The notes below the pieces were generated by a model. The model searched no databases, was not told where the DNA came from, and saw only the letters and a program-made list of their open reading frames with translations. 64,000 nt of DNA from Lingula anatina (taxonomy: Eukaryota; Brachiopoda; Lingulata; Lingulida; Lingulidae), in assembly GCF_001039355.2 (NCBI RefSeq), contig NW_019774736.1:60001-124000 (forward strand), written 5' to 3'. This document shows positions 62,601 to 64,000 of the stretch, one piece after another. The stretch's first letter is position 1. Each line of letters begins with the position of its first letter. Both the position numbers and the translations under genes were made by a program.

Positions 62601-63301
62601 GCAGGTGAGGAAATATGGGCATGTAATATCCATTGAATAAACATGAATAGAATCACTGAATTCCAAAGCTAATTCTTGCTATAACAGTGTGCTTGACAAT
62701 CTAAGTGTTTATTTTAAACCACGCAGAGGGAGGTCATGGAAGTTGGGCCAAGTACAAACATACTTAAATTGCTTAGCTCAGAGAAAATGCACCTATTTCA
62801 AACATTATTTGTTTTAGTACTTTCTGCATGTGGTAGGTTGCTTTACCCCCCCTGCAGCTGCTGAAGGAATGAAAAATTAATTTAGAGTGTATAAAAAGTA
62901 TGCTTCAAATGGGACTTAAAAACCTATTACAATTCCCTAATAATCCCATTGCAACCTATATACTTTCCCAAATGATGTCAGTGATTATATGGGTATGGCG
63001 TACATATATAGAAAATACACTGGTATTGTCAAGGGATTTAATATTCATCTTACCATAATCCACATAAAAAAAACAGACCCACGTAAAAAAATACATTCAT
63101 GTAACAAAAAATACTGTAACACAGTCTAAACGCCTATCCACAGAGAACTTTTAAAACTATTACTTTTAAACCTAACTATAATAATACACTCTTTTTACCT
63201 GTGTCATCAACATGGAAGCTTTCTCTGCATAAATCTGGTGGCAGGACATGTTTGACTCTTGTGGGAGACAAGGAGCCACCTGAACTAGATGGTGGAGATG
63301 A
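47324..63301 (-). CDS. Large multi-PDZ scaffold protein, PDZD2/pro-interleukin-16-like (5' end outside window)
   Basis: Exons in transcript order: 63199-63301, 59648-59703, 58200-59506 (one-base frameshift), 54929-57707, 52281-52383, 51338-51471, 49313-51039, 48770-48989, 48068-48199, 47324-47478. About 2240 codons are in the window and all phases agree once the frameshift is allowed for. Five PDZ domains: A 58789-58512 (LGMGLHFED); B 58295-58200 plus 57707-57540 ([18 protein letters not shown]); C about 54949-51350 ([17 protein letters not shown]); D about 49408-48820 ([15 protein letters not shown]); E about 48180-47327 ([27 protein letters not shown]). PDZ E with VTLQIKRK at the end resembles the C-terminal PDZ of IL16 and PDZD2. 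Two huge exons encode acidic, Ser/Pro-rich, probably disordered linkers. Likely a cytoplasmic or junctional scaffold. Symbol withheld because orthology to one vertebrate member is unproven. Confidence 0.88.
49313..51039 (-). CDS. PDZ gene: long Ser/Pro-rich linker exon ending in the start of PDZ D
   Basis: 1727 nt, open throughout, acceptor TTTCAG and donor GTGAGT. Mostly low-complexity linker with Ser, Pro, Lys and Glu; a polyproline patch ([19 protein letters not shown]) could bind SH3, WW or EVH1 domains. The last 40 residues ([25 protein letters not shown]) begin PDZ D, which continues in 48770-48989. Confidence 0.88.
51472..54928 (-). other. PDZ gene introns around the first PDZ C exon
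   Basis: Apart from the exon 52281-52383, no exon or other gene is seen. 53811-53829 is a T run after a short TG repeat. The 2.5 kb intron 52384-54928 has only short open frames without family features. Confidence 0.5.
54929..57707 (-). CDS. PDZ gene: giant acidic linker exon after PDZ B
   Basis: 2779 nt without an internal stop. Starts with the second half of PDZ B ([20 protein letters not shown]), then about 850 residues rich in Asp, Glu and Ser (for example [22 protein letters not shown]), and ends in a basic segment leading into PDZ C (FQIDVLKG). Such single long exons are also typical of vertebrate PDZD2. No folded domain is recognisable in the linker. Confidence 0.9.
58200..59506 (-). 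pseudogene. PDZ gene exon with PDZ A, broken by a one-base frameshift
   Basis: 1307 nt between a good acceptor (CAG at 59507-59509) and donor (GTAGGG). The frame from 59506 reads into PDZ A up to ESSLIKG and then meets a stop; the next frame continues the same PDZ domain ([20 protein letters not shown]) to the donor. The shift is at the four C (four G on the coding strand) at 58694-58697; a fifth base would make the exon 1308 nt, a multiple of three as the neighbours require. The gene is probably intact and this is a homopolymer error; listed as broken because that is what the sequence shows. Confidence 0.8.
61786..62654. repeat. Direct duplication, 0.37 kb, separated by a TCTGGC repeat and one N
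   Basis: 61786-62150 and 62290-62654 match (offset 504), from GTGCAAATGAACAAAT to GAATAGAATC. Only a few bases differ. Between them lie the repeat at 62151-62287 and the N at 62288. After the shared segment the first copy enters the repeat while the second enters unique sequence, so the repeat is either an allele-specific insertion or a misassembled contig end. Confidence 0.85.
62151..62287. repeat. Degenerate tandem repeat built on TCTGGC
   Basis: About ten variants of TCTGGCCCAGA / TCTGGCAACG at 10-11 bp spacing, partly inverted in the middle (TTTTGCCAGACAC). Clearly unlike its AT-rich surroundings. It may be a minisatellite or the internal part of a dispersed repeat; no known family is recognised. 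Confidence 0.75.
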
Positions 63302-64000
63302 CTGAAACAGATGAAGTGTAATTTTAAGTGTAATTCTGGTTTAATTATCATAACATAAGAGATTTAATTTTCCTCTCCCCCCCCCCTTTTTTAATTACCA
63401 TAAAAAATGAGAAAGATGGTCAATGGAAGTCAAACAGATGTTGTTTAAATTCAAAATCCAAAAGATTTAATAAACCTTTAGTGATAATAATCACCAAGTT
63501 TGGAAAAAAATGTTTAAGCCCTTGTCACAACATCATTAGGCTGTTTTATAAATATTTTGTTCCAAAGTTAATGATAATTATCGTTGGAACCACAAACGAT
63601 CAAATAGATAAACTCCAAGGATTTATATTATTCCACAATCTTTAAAATGATATCAAAGTAATCAACTTAAAATTAACTGTTGAATACTTCTACTCACATT
63701 ACAACACGTACAGTAAAAAAGAATTTTAAAAACACTAATTTAAAGGTGATGGGTTTTGGAGTTTTCACAACAATACAAAACTAATCATAGGCTAAATAAT
63801 ATCTTACAATATCCAAAACACACTACAACTGCTACCAAAAATAACTCTCTAACAAAGCACTTCAGCTTATGCACTAAACAAAATAATCAAAATTCCCAAG
63901 GACATATAAGTATCAGTTTTATCACTCAAAACAGTATATCTCTGCTATCAGGGCAACAAAAAGACAAATCTTCACTAAAGCTCCACTCCTCATAATACAT
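63302..64000 (-). other. Intron upstream of the first visible PDZ-gene exon
   Basis: Nothing coding is supported. A short C/T tract lies at 63373-63393. The gene's earlier exons must lie beyond the right edge. Confidence 0.45.

Larger units (their letters stand above)
59704..63198 (-). other. PDZ gene intron (about 3.5 kb)
   Basis: Phase-1 intron between 63199-63301 and 59648-59703. Contains the duplicated segment 61786-62654 and the TCTGGC repeat at 62151-62287. No exon of matching phase was found in it. Confidence 0.55.

Overview
This window is animal nuclear DNA: AT-rich, with short exons bounded by GT/AG splice sites, introns of hundreds of bases to 10 kb, and five conserved metazoan genes. 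No bacterial, viral or organellar gene is visible. The proteins are close to vertebrate orthologues but the compact AT-rich layout, and a single PDZD2/pro-IL16-type gene, fit an invertebrate. A lophotrochozoan such as a mollusc is my best guess, by inference only. Exon boundaries were read from the sequence and checked by phase. The MFSD13A, CFAP161 and GOLPH3 models close exactly in frame (526, 301 and 291 residues).

Layout from left to right. (1) 1-26994, minus strand: an ADAM9-like membrane metalloprotease/disintegrin gene, running off the left edge at its 3' end. Signal peptide, prodomain with cysteine switch, furin site, first half of the catalytic domain, late cysteine-rich region, EGF, stalk, transmembrane segment and proline-rich tail are all readable. 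The zinc-binding HExxH exon and the disintegrin domain are missing at a one-base assembly gap (3112). (2) 27783-31741, plus strand: MFSD13A/TMEM180, an MFS-type membrane protein, head to head with the ADAM gene. (3) 34137-37443, minus strand: CFAP161, a ciliary microtubule inner protein, tail to tail with MFSD13A. (4) 37943-39565, plus strand: GOLPH3, sharing a 0.5 kb divergent promoter with CFAP161. (5) 47324-63301 and beyond, minus strand: a large PDZD2/pro-IL16-like scaffold with at least five PDZ domains, its 5' end outside the window.

The most interesting biology is in the ADAM gene. Two homologous 85-nt exons of identical phase (3513-3597 and 4103-4187) encode alternative versions of the segment just before the HExxH helix, which forms the edge of the substrate cleft. 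Including both would create an in-frame stop, so they look like mutually exclusive exons that could retune protease specificity. A phase-symmetric Ser/Thr-rich stalk exon (1450-1596) is a second candidate for alternative splicing.

Much of the other unusual structure is draft-assembly artefact. Single N bases at 11678, 24039, 44820 and 62288, and the N run 13818-14584, each sit between near-identical direct repeats of 0.4-2.8 kb that look like unmerged alleles or contig overlaps. They duplicate one ADAM prodomain exon and the last PDZ exon. One-base frameshifts at about 203-260 (ADAM tail) and 58694-58697 (PDZ gene) probably also belong here. Small non-autonomous elements with terminal inverted repeats lie at 20821-21043 and 35462-35585. 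The five genes share no evident pathway; their adjacency may only reflect syntenic order.
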